In this document: one piece after another, positions 10,956 to 23,858 of the stretch | How the letters are laid out: each line of letters begins with the position of its first letter | How positions within the stretch are numbered: the first letter of the stretch is position 1 | Source of the DNA: Siphonodentalium dalli | Taxonomy: Eukaryota; Mollusca; Scaphopoda; Gadilida; Siphonodentaliidae | Length of the DNA stretch: 64,000 nt | Assembly: GCA_032622095.1 (NCBI GenBank) | Contig: CP136066.1 | Location: forward strand, 58,620,609-58,684,608 | Reading direction: 5' to 3' | The notes under the pieces: generated by a model | What the model saw: only the letters and a program-made list of their open reading frames with translations | Database searches by the model: none | Told to the model about the DNA's origin: nothing | Program-made: the position numbers and the translations under genes

Positions 10956-11073
10956 CAAGCTTTGAAACAGTGTATCTGACATTTGCAGAATGAGGTCCCC
11001 AGAGGGTGAAGTTAGTGATTTTATCATGCACTACGGGCTATCATCACCAAATTCACCCTCTGTGAACGATTCT
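10956..11073. mobile_element. Family D palindrome, copy 2
   Basis: Starts CAAGCTTTGAAACAG; arms around GAGGTCCCCAGAGGGTGAA pair with a diverged right arm. The right terminus is lost where C2 begins. Confidence 0.6.
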
Positions 11074-11079
11074 GCTTTG

Positions 11080-11309
11080 GTCTCAAAATCCTGTGCCAAT
11101 TGCATTCTCTATATACATGCAAGTCTCCCATTGGGAGCCTCGCATATATTAGAGACTGCATATGCCTAACAATATTTATCTTGACATTGTAAGTCCAGTG
11201 CATTCTCTTATATATGGGGAGGCTCCCTATGGGAGACTAGCAAATATAAAAGAATGCACTGGCACAGGATCTGTAATGCTGCACCAGCACAGCTCCCATC
11301 ATGAAAGGG
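11080..11309. mobile_element. TTAA MITE, family C copy 2 (left end lost)
   Basis: Two CTCCC-type hairpins, then TGCTGCACCAGCACAGCTCC and CATGAAAGGG followed by TTAA at 11310-11313. The left CCCTTTCATGAC end is missing. Confidence 0.75.
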
Positions 11310-11344
11310 TTAATACAATAGGTCTCTGTGGATGACAGCACATT

Positions 11345-11777
11345 TGTGACCCCGCCATATCAAATCCAGTCGGAAGGTCGGGATTTTTTTACCCTGTGCC
11401 AATGCATTATCTTATATATGCGAGTCGACCATAGGTCGCCTCGCATATATAAGAGAATGCATTGGCCTATCAATTTTTTTATCATTTTATCATTTTTTTT
11501 AAATAAATGTTTCTGACAATTTTTAGGACATAAAATAAAAAACATCCATTACCCTGCAGGGAGCCCCACACACATATATAGAAGTATATGTCGTCTGCTT
11601 ATAAAATTGTTAAAGAATACAAGAAAAACATTATTAAAATTGTAAAAAATTGTTAGGCCAATGCATTCTCTTATATATGCGAGGCGACCTATGGTCGACT
11701 CGCATATATAAGAGAATGCATTGGCGCAGGGTAAAAAAAATCCCGACTTCCGACTGGATTTGATATGGCGGGTCACA
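11345..11777. mobile_element. Family I inverted-repeat element carrying the shared hairpin
   Basis: Inverted ends of over 40 bp begin TGTGACCCCGCCATATC and end with GATATGGCGGGTCACA. No TTAA flanks. Inside are two CGACC-type hairpins (about 11396-11465 and 11655-11726) and the same AT spacer as family A. So a fourth terminus type shares the module. Confidence 0.75.
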
Positions 11778-11823
11778 TTTAAACTATGAAGTACAAACCA
11801 CAAAACACACACAATTAATTTAA

Positions 11824-12070
11824 CCCTTTCGTACAAAATACTTATTGACAAGTAGTTCCCTTAGGAAATGTTCAGATAATAAGTTCAACGAACGTTGAAA
11901 TTATTATCTGAACATTTCCCACCAATTATTATGAATCATTCTGCTCTTGTATTATCTTTTTGTCTGACTGTTGTCTGCTAATTTATCCTGAACACCTCCT
12001 AATGAATAATAGACTGTTCCAATGTATACTGTTATGGCTGAAAGGGAGATTCCATTTAGTAAAGAAAGGG
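11824..12070. mobile_element. Possible TTAA element, family S
   Basis: TTAA at 11820-11823 then CCCTTTCGTAC; GAAAGGG then TTAA at 12071-12074. The terminal repeat is only about 7 bp. It contains a separate hairpin at 11864-11918. Confidence 0.45.
11864..11918. repeat. Perfect-looking hairpin, 26-bp arms
   Basis: GGAAATGTTCAGATAATAA pairs with TTATTATCTGAACATTTCC, with GTTCAACGAACGTTGAA-type centre also self-complementary. Confidence 0.8.
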
Positions 12071-12074
12071 TTAA

Positions 12075-13326
12075 GTGGTAATTCCATCAGCTTTATCTGT
12101 AAATTAATATGAATCTTACGTGGCACGTAGTGGAGAAACCACACACATTGTGCCTCCAATTTGCCTTTTATCTGTGACATAATGTTAAGAAATATATACG
12201 TAAAAGCATGCAATGGCCACAGTGGAGACGACATGACAACTATTGTCATGGATTGAGCAATCTTGTCTTGATTCTGGCCTGCAAAGCCAGCATGACGTAA
12301 ATGATGTCATGAACCATGCCATGACGTCTTCTCTTGTTTTCATTAAGCTAACGAAATTGTTCTAAATGAAACTAATATGGCTAAATCATATGAGAATTCT
12401 TCGGAAGTTGTGAAGTTGACAATTTTATTTTCGTCTCGTTTGTCCATTTCCAATTCCGCAATTTAACAACTCCAGACAGTTACTAACCAGAAATCACGTG
12501 TCAATTTCACAAAAAAATGTACTCATCGCTATAGAAAATATAGTAAAAATTATATGATGTCATCATTCACTTTCGCCTGAGGTATAAGCACCTACGCGTG
12601 CTTGTGGTTGTTATTAGTTCTATATTAGGCCACACAAAGTTTATTATCTTTTCTTGAACTTTTTTATTTAAGTGGAGAGGCAGGTTTTATTATTTTTGTT
12701 TTTACCTATAAAATTTCCCAGCAGACAGGTTTTTATTCCCACTTTTTCCGACCAAAATATCCCAGAAGACAGGTATTAGTGAGTTTACTCATGAATTATC
12801 CAAAATAGTGTTGGGTGTGAAAAATGACTTTTCATGATTAAGTACTAGTTGCTTGATACAATTTCAATGTGTTGAACAGTCTGTTGCTCCATCCAGTATA
12901 TACAGTTTAAACAAACCAAAAAAAAGAAACTTTATTTATATCTGAAATAACAAAGGAAAGTGTCAGAAACAAGTTGATATATGAGTAGCTGTATTATAGC
13001 CAGTGGCAGATTGAGATTGTGGTCATCGTGTTGTAAAGTCGAGTGGCAGAAGTATTCATAATTTTTCTTTTCGATAGGCCATAAAAAGCACTCAGCGGGC
13101 CATATTTTTATGAGGAGGAAGGTGACTGAGAAACAAAACAATAATTTTGTTAGACCTCATTATTAATTCTCTTATTGGTATAGTTTCAGGTTTAACACAG
13201 AAGTTGGAGCTCTAGCTACTAAGTAAAATTGATCCTAGCAGCCGGTGATGTCACTAATAAAATGCTCCTCATGTTCCTAATTCCTTTCGTTATTCGTCAC
13301 GTTTCGGCATTCAGTGTCCAGCAATG
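12075..13326. other. No gene seen
   Basis: AT-rich sequence with no convincing exon, array or paired ends. ORFs here are short and lack codon structure. Confidence 0.5.
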
Positions 13327-13330
13327 TTAA

Positions 13331-13593
13331 CACTTCCATGACTGGAGCTTCCTATATTAGTGCGAAAACCCTGTGCCAAAGCATTCTCTTGTATATGCGA
13401 GTCCCCATAGGGAGCCTTACATATATAAAAGAATACATTGGCCTAGCAATATTTACATTGACCTTGTAAGTCAGTGCATTCTCTTATAAATGCAAGGCTC
13501 CCGATGGCAGACTCACATATAGATGAGGAATTTGAGAATGCACTGGCAGAGGATCTTTAATGCTGCACCAGCTCAGCTCCAGTCATAAAAGGG
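13331..13593. mobile_element. TTAA MITE, family C copy 3
   Basis: TTAA at 13327-13330, mutated left end CACTTCCATGACTGGAGC; right end ATAAAAGGG followed by TTTA, a one-base change from TTAA. Both hairpins are present but decayed; the second has a small insertion near 13515. Confidence 0.75.
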
Positions 13594-13859
13594 TTTATTC
13601 AAATATGTCTGAAGTTTTGGCATGTGTTGTTCCAGCATAAAATATTTTTGAAGTTTGTTATGCATCGTTCCACTTTATATGTTTCTGATATTTCTTTATT
13701 CTTTACAGATCCTGGTACTTCATGTTAACTAGATTAGATTTAATTGATTCATTCAGCTCGATACGTTAATTCTTGATTTTATGACAATATTTCAGCAGCT
13801 TATTGGTTCTCGATATTGACTGTTTGTGACTAAAGTTTATTAAAGTTATGTGAAACACT

Positions 13860-14203
13860 CCGATAGGGTGATCACATAGAAATGGAGAATAATCTTGCTC
13901 AAAGTAGTTATTTTTAAGAATATTAATCCAAATTTACAACACACACTGTCATTCTTATATATTAATTAAATGCAATGACTTTCGATGGCAAAATCATTTG
14001 CGTTGGTTTATCGCCGATAGTTGCATCCCGAATTGAGATTTACAATTGCACATAGTTCAGACGATGTTTTCTATGGAGTGGTATGGTCGATTTCTTTGAG
14101 ATTTTCAATGATGTCAGTAGAATGCTGCATTCCTCCAGTTGGCATAGCGCTTGAATACTAACTTACCAGTTTCACACACCCGAACAAGTCCATATATGTC
14201 TTT
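13860..14203. mobile_element. Repeat H copy 3
   Basis: Matches the bodies at 1541-2252 and 6305-6642. At the base where A1 sits in copy 1, this copy reads continuously (AAATTTACAACACACACTG). Terminal repeats are not preserved. Confidence 0.6.
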
Positions 14204-14588
14204 AATCTAATTTAATTGAGTTTAGTTCAGTTTATCTACTTTGAAGAACAGTGTTTGAAATTTTGTCATGACTCTCTGTTCAGAACAAAATTTCCAATAT
14301 TTCTCTAAACTGAAGAACCTTCCTCGAGGGGGGGGGGGGGGGAATCAGGGGGGATATAGAAAGAAGTGGTTTGTGTGCTTGTGTCTGAATACTTCAGTCT
14401 TCAGATACTAACTCATCTAAATACTGTAATTTCATGAAATTCAATAGTTTACTTGTTGTGAGTGAGGAAAGATTTACTTAAAATTTTAGAATTGTAACAG
14501 TGTTATTTTCTAAAAGGTGTTTGGGTGAAATTTTTTGTTTTTACACCAAAAGATGATTATTTTCCTACTTTTGGACTGAAATGGCCAT

Positions 14589-14641
<53 letters not shown>

Positions 14642-16400
14642 GATGTTGGAAATTCTCAATAGTTGGAAATCTTGAGGTACCAGTTGCAAAATTCCAGCCT
14701 AAGTTGTGGGTGTATATGGAATTTCCTGGACTTGTGAAAGGCTTTCTGAATCCTCCAGCCTTTTGTGTAGAAAGTTTGACTCAGTTCATGTTCTTAGAGA
14801 ATTAGTGAATGAAATAAAATTGTTTACTAGTGTCCAGTGTTAGCGGTCATTACAAATAAGATTATCCTCGTTTATCTCCCCATTGGTTTCATTTAGTGGG
14901 AGATACACAGATGGGGTAGTCGTTTATATATGCCATTTGTGTAGGGGGAATGTGTCTGAGAGAAGATATGAGTGGGGGCAAAAGAGACACTAAATTGATC
15001 CATCCATCCCACAAGCGGAATCCCTGGCACGAGTGCCATATTCGTGTTTCTTTGAAAGTTAGTTCTAATGTTGCCTTTTCTGTCATATTTTTTTTTATCA
15101 TTACTAGTAATGCAAATTTGGAAAATTGCGAAGAGAAAGGAATATCCAATAAGCAGTGCTGGAATTCCAAGGTTTTCGTCTTTCATAGAAATTGGATCCT
15201 AAAAATTATTAAATAATGATTTTAGATATTGTTACAGATTTTGAAAATATGTTAAATTGAATAGCATGGAATGAATTTTTTTTATTTTTCTGTCTGATTT
15301 GATTGTGCAACTTGATTTATTACCAATTTGTAAATTCTAAAATACTAAATAAAGAAACTAATCAATTTACATTTTTTTATTGATAATTAATCATGAATAT
15401 TGAAATAAAGATGTTGGTGTTTCTTTCCTTATTTGGAAGGTAATTTTCTTAAATGGAGAAACAGCCGAGAACATGAGAAAAATCCGAGGACCAAGTTACC
15501 ACATTAAATTTTAATAATGGAACATCGTCCATGTTGCAGTTAACTAGTCAACTATTGTCCTGAAACTTTGGATGGTTATAGGAAAAAGAATGGGGAATAT
15601 ACAAAGTTCCTGATGAAATGAAAGAAAACAGAAAATATGAAATTATGATTTTTTTTTCTTCAAATATATGTTTGCTATTTACAAATTACTTTGGAATAAA
15701 GTTTTTCCTGTAGCTCAGTTTCTTATCTACTCATGGAATATTATCTAGTATCCATCAGGTATATTATGTGTGCTATTTTGAGTGGTGTATTATGGGACAG
15801 CAATGCTACAAACAGATGAGAGTGAAGAGAATTAGAAAAAGTCTATAAACCTGTAACTTTGTTGTTTTCATGAATTTAGTGTTTTATAATGTTTTATTTG
15901 CTTTTTTATGAGAACAGAAGTGTCAATCAAGAATATAATGAGAGAATTCACCACATTCTTTAATATTAGAGAATGTAGCTTTGTTTAGCAACACATATGT
16001 GTAACTTACAACATGTGTTGCCATTGCCAACGAAGGTCACCTGACTCACATGTAAACAGTCATTTTATTTAGAAGTTTTGTGTCCAACATATAGCATATG
16101 GCACTTTTAGCTAAGAGGATTAATCCAATCTGCTAATAATGTGTGCCTTCGTGGAAAGATCTTGATTAAAGCAAATGAAGTATATCAGCAATCGCAATGT
16201 TGACATCTTGTCCTCAGCAACCATCTATTTTTACATGTTTTGCTATTGTATACCATAGTAACACACGTTACAAGTTACAAATATGTGTGGCTAAACATTG
16301 GCTATTATCGAAAAATTGTGGAACACGCCTATTTCATTATTTTGGTATGTCTTATAAAACCTCAATTTTGATTTGTTCAGTTCTAGTGTTTTGAAAATGT
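14204..16400. other. No gene seen; contains G homopolymers
   Basis: AT-rich sequence with a 15-G run near 14329 and a 51-G run at 14590-14640. Short ORFs at 14889-15216 overlap on both strands and look like chance. Confidence 0.5.
14590..14640 (+). repeat. 51-nt uninterrupted poly-G
   Basis: All bases from 14590 to 14640 are G. It could be real or an assembly or consensus artefact; poly-G/C runs of 12-20 also occur near 4807, 14329, 24519 and 57158. Confidence 0.9.
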
Positions 16401-16405
16401 CTTAA

Positions 16406-16633
16406 CCCTTACATTATTGGAGCTTCCTGATATTTAGCAAAAACACTGTGCCAGTGCATTCTCTTATATATGCAAGTCTCAAATAGGATGAGAACACATT
16501 GGTCTAACAATATTTACCTTGACCTTGTAAGCCAGTGCAGTCTCTTATATATACGAGACTACCTATGGGAGACTCGTATATATAAGAGAATGCACGGGCA
16601 TAGAATCTTTAATGCTGCACCAACGCAGCTCCC
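16406..16633. mobile_element. TTAA MITE, family C copy 4 (right end deleted)
   Basis: TTAA at 16402-16405 then CCCTTACATTATTGGAGC. The first hairpin has lost its right arm; the second is intact. The right end stops at GCAGCTCCC, then TTAA directly. Confidence 0.75.
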
Positions 16634-16637
16634 TTAA

Positions 16638-19600
16638 ATCAACAAAGTACTGCTGTAGCTACTGTTTTGGTAGCACTAAAAATGATTACATTGGTAAATG
16701 AAATGGCGTGTTATTCATAATGTAATTTATCATGAAAATATACCCATTGTGTATGTTGATATATAATTGTCTATTGAAACATTAGCCTGTGTATAGAAGC
16801 ATTGATATGGACTGACATGTAATCTGAAAACATAATGATCCAACAAACTCAAAGCGATATTATAGCGTTTTTTGTTAGAGATTGATTCCAGTAAGATGGC
16901 ACTGACCTGTCACTTTTTATAGTAGTTTTTTGGACATAATTAACCTGAGACAGCTCAGTAACAGGAAATACATTTATTTCTTACTCGTGTATCAGACTGT
17001 GGAAATAATTCTTCAATGTTTTCAAAACAATATATGCACTAAACGCATCATCTATCAGAATCAGTCCAATTTTTCCAGCTTTAAGTCAAATATGAATATT
17101 CCTGGGTCATCAGCCACAATATAGAGTTCCTCTGGAAAGCAAAGTAGAAAAGGCAAGATAAGCAAAATTGTACGTTTCTCAGGACTCACCTACCCCAAGC
17201 AATGTTTCTCAGAAGAGTTTCTTGGCCGGTTCATATATAATGGTGCATACTCACGCTGGTCATCCTATAATCCCCGCTGTGGGAAAATATTGAGTAAACT
17301 GCGTTGTGGGCACGAGTGAAGACTACAGTATATTTTTTTGAAGGAAATTTTGTTATTGTTTTTCACCGGACACAACTCCGTATCCACGAGGTGCTTGATG
17401 AACCCAGCTTCAACCAAAAGTTCAATGAAAAAATCTTCACAAAGTGACGAAATGCTTCATTCATTGTGAGAATAAGCTTCCATGTTTCAATTTTGTGTGT
17501 TTTCTGCTCCAAGTTGAGTGCGTGGTATTCAATTTGGACAACATTGTCAATGTTCCATTGATATAGATAGTTGAGGAAACTAAATCTACATTCACAGTGG
17601 AATTTGCTGCATTTATATAGTAGAATAATATTGACAATTACATGTGACAATCCGAGGTGACAGAGTAAACAGCAATACGGGCATATTTGCCAGCGTCACG
17701 GTTTACTCCTCTACACATTCCGCTTTACTTTATCGATGTACAATTTGATTGGAAAGATGTCTTTATATGAGTTACTGGAGATGGATTTGGGGTATTTAGT
17801 ATTAAAACACGTCAATTGGTGAGTGTCTCATATAGATAGATAGCTCCATGTTATCAAAAAAATTATCAAGATGTGTCTGTAATGGAAGTTTTGCAGAATG
17901 AAACTTAAATTTACAAAAATTCCAAATTCGCCCGACTAAAATTGTGTTTTTCTCGAGAATTTTCTCTTAAGTATTGTCACAGCATAAATATGCATTGCCT
18001 ATCATATACGTCTTCCATTTGTTGATATAACTTCTATATCGACTAATTGTAACAAAATAGATTAGCCGTGGTATGGAAAATTCTAACTGTAGTAGCCCGT
18101 TGTGCGGTTTACTGATGCCTGCACACCGGTTTACTGTCGCCCGCAGCAGGGAATATCGGATGACCAGCTCGATACTCCCATGTCGTCTTGCAGGGTTCAT
18201 ATGCTGGAATCCTGAAAAGTTTAGGAATTTAAAAATACTGTTTCCAGGCCTGAACAAGTTATGTAAAAGGCACCCTTTTAGCTCAACTTGACAAAGCTGT
18301 TGCCATGGGTTGGCGTCCATCAACAATTTCCTTTGGCACCCACTACAGGCCACATCCCTCATCTGAATATCACCAAACTTCATATGAATCTTTGGGGTCA
18401 CCTCTGGATGGGAGGCGTCAATATTTTCTGAAATTCATTAAAAAACATGGCCGCCAGAAGCCATCTTGAAATAAATTGGATTTCAAATTTGAATCCTTCA
18501 GCACACCCTGCAGCCCACATTTATTGGTGAAATGTTGAAATGAAAATTTATTTCATCCACACAATACAAGCCCTTTAATACTACTTTTTGACTTTCCTTT
18601 ATCATTCTATTCATTGCTCAGCAAAATATTAACTCCTCCCTTAGTTGAGCTACATTGACACTTACATTTCACCTCACTATGGACAGGTTTTGGAAAAATC
18701 CTCCCTCTACTGCTGTCGGTCTGGACAAGTTAAGGAATTACAATATTATCATTGAAGTTGAAGGATGTGCATAAAATTCATATGCAATAATCGCGGTCGC
18801 AAAAAATTAAGCTCATCTCTTTGATTTACAAATTCCATGAGAAACGAACTACTTTGTTTGTCTGGCCTGATTGTTTCCCTTGCTATTCATAGTTGTGGCT
18901 TTCAACTCAGATGTGAATCTATCTTAACAATGCTTTACAATGACATTCATATTTCACATTTATGAACTTACCAGAGTTGAATTTATTATTCCCATCGGAG
19001 ATGTAAAACTTCTGGACTTTCGATATAAAATGCAGCTCTTTATTTTGGGAAACAACATTTGACCATATTGAAATGAGAAATTGACTTGAGATATGCTGCA
19101 TGTGAATTTAGAATTCTCCATTCTGGAACTTACTGTTGCATGTATAAATCCTAATATTTTTTGGGAATGTGCTGTAAAATAAAAATAGTTTATCTATGTT
19201 TCTTACATATTTGGCCAAATTGGTTGATCTGACTCCTGGTAGTTCATTGGAAAATGTTCTGTATTGCTATGCTGTAATTACTGTTAAAAAAAACTTGAGA
19301 TATTGATGGGAATATTGTTTCATATTTGTGTAGAATAATATGTCACTTGTTTTTCATATTACTCAATGACATTCCTTGTATCAACACATTCATATGTCAA
19401 GTGTTTCTAGACAGACATTCATCATTCTGCTGCAGCTTTAGCAGAACTTTCAGCAGACGAAAAACGAAAATGAAGTCTATCTGAGATGACGATCTGAAAA
19501 TGACAAACATGTTAATCGGCGTCTTCTGGAAAAAAAGAAGCTTGAGTGCCAAACAATAACAACGGAATGTGCTTGACATTACTGCTTCATATTCTGCGGA

Positions 19601-19750
19601 ATTCTCTGAAAAGAGCTGACTGACCAAAAGAAATGATGAATTGGTGGTAAATGCTGACTTTTGCCTGCGGTTTCCAATTGGTAGCTTCTCCTGAAGAAAT
19701 GAAATGGATGGTGTTAAGAAGATTGATGAGCAACATGATGTAAACAACAG
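16638..19750. other. No gene seen; holds one diverged tandem-core fragment
   Basis: Mostly unique AT-rich DNA. About 18290-18460 (minus sense) matches the unit of the array at 31123-31800: shared words for GAGGTCACC, a Met-Lys-Phe-Gly-like block and GAGGGATGTGGCC. Otherwise no structure was found. Confidence 0.5.
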
Positions 19751-19752
19751 AA

Positions 19753-20520
19753 GTTAGTTCTGGTAAAGGTGTCTCTGGTGCTAAAATGATACAGCAGCGT
19801 AACATTGATGTTCCAACAAACTTCGCTTCTGTAAAGGTGGCAGTAAAAAGAATACAGGTTGGCTGGAGCGACTCTGCAGCAATCATTGCTTCTGTAAAGG
19901 TCTTTATGACATGGTAAGACAATACGACTGATTGATGTAAGGTTTGCTAAGGTGCCCATATGGTGGTAAGGTGATTCAATAGGATGACGATGGACAGGAA
20001 CGATGTAACTCGGTTCTGCAATGGCGTCCATTTGGTGGATTGTGTGATGTATCAACAAATGTCTGTTCAGCAAAGGTGTCCATTTGGTTGTAAGAAGTTC
20101 CAATGAGATGTAACAGCAGTCTGTTCTGTAAAGGTGTCCATTTTGGTGGTAAGAAGATCAGATGCGATGTAACAATAGTCTTCTGTAAAGGCGTCCATTT
20201 TGGTGGTAAGAAGATCAGATGCGATGTAACAATAGTCTTCTGTAAAGGCGTCCATTTTGGTGGTAAGAAGATCAAATGCGATGTAACAATAGTCTTCTGT
20301 AAAGGCGTCCATTTTGGTGGTAAGAAGATCAGATGCGATGTAACAATAGCCTTCTGTAAAGGCGTCCATTTTGGTGGTAAGAAGATCAGATGCGATGTAA
20401 CAATAGTCTTCTGTAAAGGCGTCCATTTTGGGGGTAAGAAGATCAGATGCGATGTAACAATAGTCTTCTGTAAAGGCGTCCATTTTGGTGGTAAGAAGAT
20501 CAAATGCGATGTAACAACAG
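19753..20520. repeat. 57-bp minisatellite with a decayed left flank
   Basis: From 20105 to 20520 about seven units of 57 bp repeat TCTGTAAAGGCGTCCATTTT and GGTGGTAAGAAGATCA, nearly identical. From 19753 to 20104 the same unit is recognisable but increasingly diverged, with variable spacing. A stray unit lies near 20850-20885. Because 57 is divisible by three, all frames without a stop stay open on both strands, so the long ORFs here are not evidence for protein. Confidence 0.9.
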
Positions 20521-21451
20521 TTTGTAAAGAGATCCTTGTGATGGGACATACTAGGTTGATGTCTGATGTAATGTACCAACTCGAGTGGGTTCTGAGACGA
20601 AGCCGTTGATTGCTGCTGCTGCTCTACAGGGCGAAATTCATATGATGGACATATCTAACCCTGCAGTTTCTGTTACCATAGAGCTGTTATCCAAACAGAG
20701 CAGAATGTCCCCTGAACTGTGATGTGCCAGCATTTTTGTAGCTGCAGATTGCAGGCATCAAAGAAACCCTGTGTGATATCCTCTGGACATTATGCAGTCC
20801 ATCATTGTTTGTCTTATGCTATATTGTAGTGATTTAACGACACGAGTCAGATCTGTAAAGGTGTTGGAATGGTGGTAAGAAGATTACTGATGAACTGTAG
20901 TGATGGGCGTAATTCATATTTATGATGGACACATCTGTCGCCTATTAGAATCTGTTCCCATAGACCAGAATGGTTCCTCAACTGTGATATGCAGCGTTTT
21001 TGTAACCTCAAATGGATTGCCGTTATTGATGAAACTTCGTGGATTGCAGGCATTGATGAAACCTCGACTGACATCCTCTGCCGACTCCTCTGGACATTAT
21101 GCAGTCCTACATTCCTTGTCTTTATATGCTGATATATTGTAGCTCATTCCACTATGAGACTTCAACTCAAAAGATGGTTGTTCGATCTCAGATGTGATGT
21201 CAGCAGTGCTGTACTGAAGGATCATCATATATGTCTGAAGCAGACATTTTCAGCGAAGTGTGACTCAGCAGACATGGTCAACCATTGTGCAGTCTTTGCC
21301 ACCTGATATCTGTTATGATTGTCACAAGTGGGCCTAGTTTGTTGGAATTGCAGACACTTTCCTTGAGGATCAAGCATTTGGTCGTACCCAGAAATTGGAA
21401 CCCATCTGCAGAGACTTTAGGACATCCAAGATTCACACAGATTATATTTAA

Positions 21452-21706
21452 CCCTTTCATGATGGGAGTTGCGCTGGTGCAGCATTAAAGACCCTGTGCC
21501 AGTGCATTATCTTATATATGCGAGTCTCCCATAGGGAGCCTCGCATATATAAGAGAATTCACTGGCTTACATGGTCAAGGTAAATATTGTTAGGCCAATG
21601 TATTCTCTTATATAGGTGAGGCTCCCTATGGGAGACTCGCATGTATAAGAGAATGCATTGGCACAGAGTTTTCTCAAAATTTCAGGAAGCTCCAGTCATG
21701 AAAGGG
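21452..21706. mobile_element. TTAA MITE, family C copy 5 (complete, inverted orientation)
   Basis: TTAA at 21448-21451 and 21707-21710. Left end CCCTTTCATGATGGGAG with GCTGGTGCAGCATTAAAG, right end GAAGCTCCAGTCATGAAAGGG. Two CTCCC-type hairpins with CACTGGC and CATTGGC bases. The best-preserved family C copy. Confidence 0.9.
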
Positions 21707-21732
21707 TTAACATTAGTGAGAAGAATGTAAGT

Positions 21733-22095
21733 GAACGTTCAGACGACCACGATTCAATCGCAAGTGGAGGAATCAGGCCCAACAAAATCATGGATAGTTC
21801 ACACGATTCCGATATCGTCGCAGATGAGGATATCGTGGGTTGTTAGTAAGCCATGGTTAACCACGTGATTGACTACTCTAGGATCTTTCCAATTACAATT
21901 TTTACATACACACGACTGCGATTCCATTCCATCGCAAGTGGAAGTAACCAAGAATACACCGCATCTAAAATCAAACCGTGCTTGATTTAACTTTTTACTC
22001 GCGATCTTGCCGTGAGCATGTGCAGTCTAACTATCGGTTACTACCCACCACTGAAACTTTCCACTTACCATTGAATCGTGGTCGTCTGAACGTCC
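21733..22095. repeat. Inverted repeat N, 38-bp arms
   Basis: ACGTTCAGACGACCACGATT-type arm at about 21737 pairs with AATCGTGGTCGTCTGAACGT near 22074; AAGTGGA/TCCACTT flank both. The left arm also reads as an acidic ORF (ends DIVADEDIVGC), but its inverted copy argues for a repeat, not an exon. Confidence 0.6.
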
Positions 22096-23403
22096 ACCAA
22101 GTCTTATATTTGTTTGATTCTCATACATGTAAAATGTCTGTTATTCACTGTATCCATTTCTTCACACAGAGTAAAATAACTACTTGCACTCTTATCCATC
22201 AAATTGAGAACTAATTTTATTGTTCAGTTCTTGGTTTATCGTTGTATGATAAACCATAACAGAGAGAAGAATAATTATCAACAAACTGCTTTTCTATCGA
22301 TATCAAAAGTCGTTCAAACAGCGATTGTTAAAATATAAGACTCAATTTTGCAGAAATTGATGCTATCAGTGATAGAATTTGGCAATTTCTTAAATAATTT
22401 GGCAAAAAAATATTTTCATTTGGCAAAATATTTGGCTAAATTAAATTGCTGTCTGTTCATGCTGTCACTTGCCAAATTTTCCAAATACAAAAATAGTTGA
22501 AATTTGGCAAAATTTAATTCAATTGGATAATAAAATTTTAGGTAGCACATGATTTACAGATGAAGGGTAAATTTTATAGGTTTATCGATAAATTGTTATC
22601 CAAACATACAAGGCTAACAACATAAAAAAAATCTGACCATTGGTCAATTTAGCTACTGACGGCACATATCCTGTCCATAACTAACTATTTACTTTTATTT
22701 AAAACTAATGTAATCAGTTATAGTACTAAATAAATGAATTTGTCCTAATTACCAGCTATATTGCAGTGAAATTAGCCATAAATATTTTCCATGTTGGACA
22801 AACCTACCAAAAGTTATGGTAGATGTTGACCTCCAGCTTAACAGTAACTTTGTAATACTGTCATTCTGTATCCAATATTGTTGAATATGTACACAGTTAG
22901 TTCATCATGGCCTGTTGTATGAGTTTATTATATTTCACTATTGTATACTACATGTATATTGCTAACGTATATCTCAAATATTTCCTATTTTGACTGAATT
23001 TACACAATTTTAATGAACCAGGTGCATTTATTCTATATCTAGTACTGCTCATGAGGTCATTGTCACCACAATATGGTACTTTGAGACTCAGCGTTTTTGG
23101 TACCAATCTTTGAAAAATTTTGTTATAGGTACCCAGGTTGGGCTTTGAATTTTTATGCTTTGTTAATAAACGCCTGTCCTATTTTTATTTGACCTTGAAA
23201 AAGTAAACATCAGTGATAAATGTAGAATTTAAAGAATATCTTTCATGTTCAGTGAAATTTCTTTAGTTGTGTGCGCAAAACATTGCCAGCACAATCCGGA
23301 GACCAAAAAACATGTCTTTCTCAAGCTGGGTAGCCTAAAACATCACATTGTGGGGAAATTAACTCGCTTGTCTTTTGCACTCTAAATTGGCTTTACATGA
23401 TTC
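22096..23403. other. No gene seen
   Basis: AT-rich sequence with repeated TTTGGCAA words at 22378-22510; otherwise nothing. Confidence 0.5.
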
Positions 23404-23407
23404 TTAA

Positions 23408-23858
23408 AGGCCCACTTTATTTTCGAATGCCCAGATATACATTATACATGTTTGCAACATATTCCACAGTATATACCATTTGAAGCTCCAAAACATTGTA
23501 TTATCAACTTATCCGGTCGAATAAACTGTGAACATGTTGTTTTTGTCAAAGTACCGACATGTGTTCTGTGCTTAATTTCGAACTGGTCTATACTGCCAGT
23601 TTATTATTCTCAATGGAAGGGGAATAACTCTATCTCTTAGTTGTGAATTGTGATACATTATGTGGTAAATTACGGGGAAGTCTTGGTGAATCTGAGAATC
23701 TCTATCACTTGGTGGACACTCCTTAAGCCACAGCTGTTCCGTATTCTGGTAGAATATATATATTTTAGTTTCCTCTTCCAAATGGTATATAATACAGTGT
23801 ATAATATGGAATATGTTGTGTATAATGTGATCTGGGCATTTTAAAATTAAGTGGGCCT
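23408..23858. mobile_element. TTAA element, family M copy 1
   Basis: TTAA at 23404-23407 and 23859-23862; inverted ends AGGCCCACTT with GAATGCCCAGAT inside. 451 bp, no ORF. AG-type termini with TTAA duplication would also fit Kolobok. Confidence 0.8.

Noticed and set aside
14889-15216. Three overlapping ORFs of about 90 codons
   Set aside because: They overlap on both strands with no splice signals or recognised motifs.
20103-20520. CRISPR-like array of regular repeats
   Set aside because: Units are contiguous with no unique spacers, and the context is animal nuclear DNA.
19976-20609. Long overlapping ORFs of 168-175 codons on both strands
   Set aside because: They are translations of the 57-bp minisatellite, whose period is a multiple of three, so openness carries no information.
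21658-21846. Acidic ORF ending DIVADEDIVGC as a possible last exon
   Set aside because: Most of it lies in an inverted repeat (partner at 22055-22095) and starts inside MITE C5.
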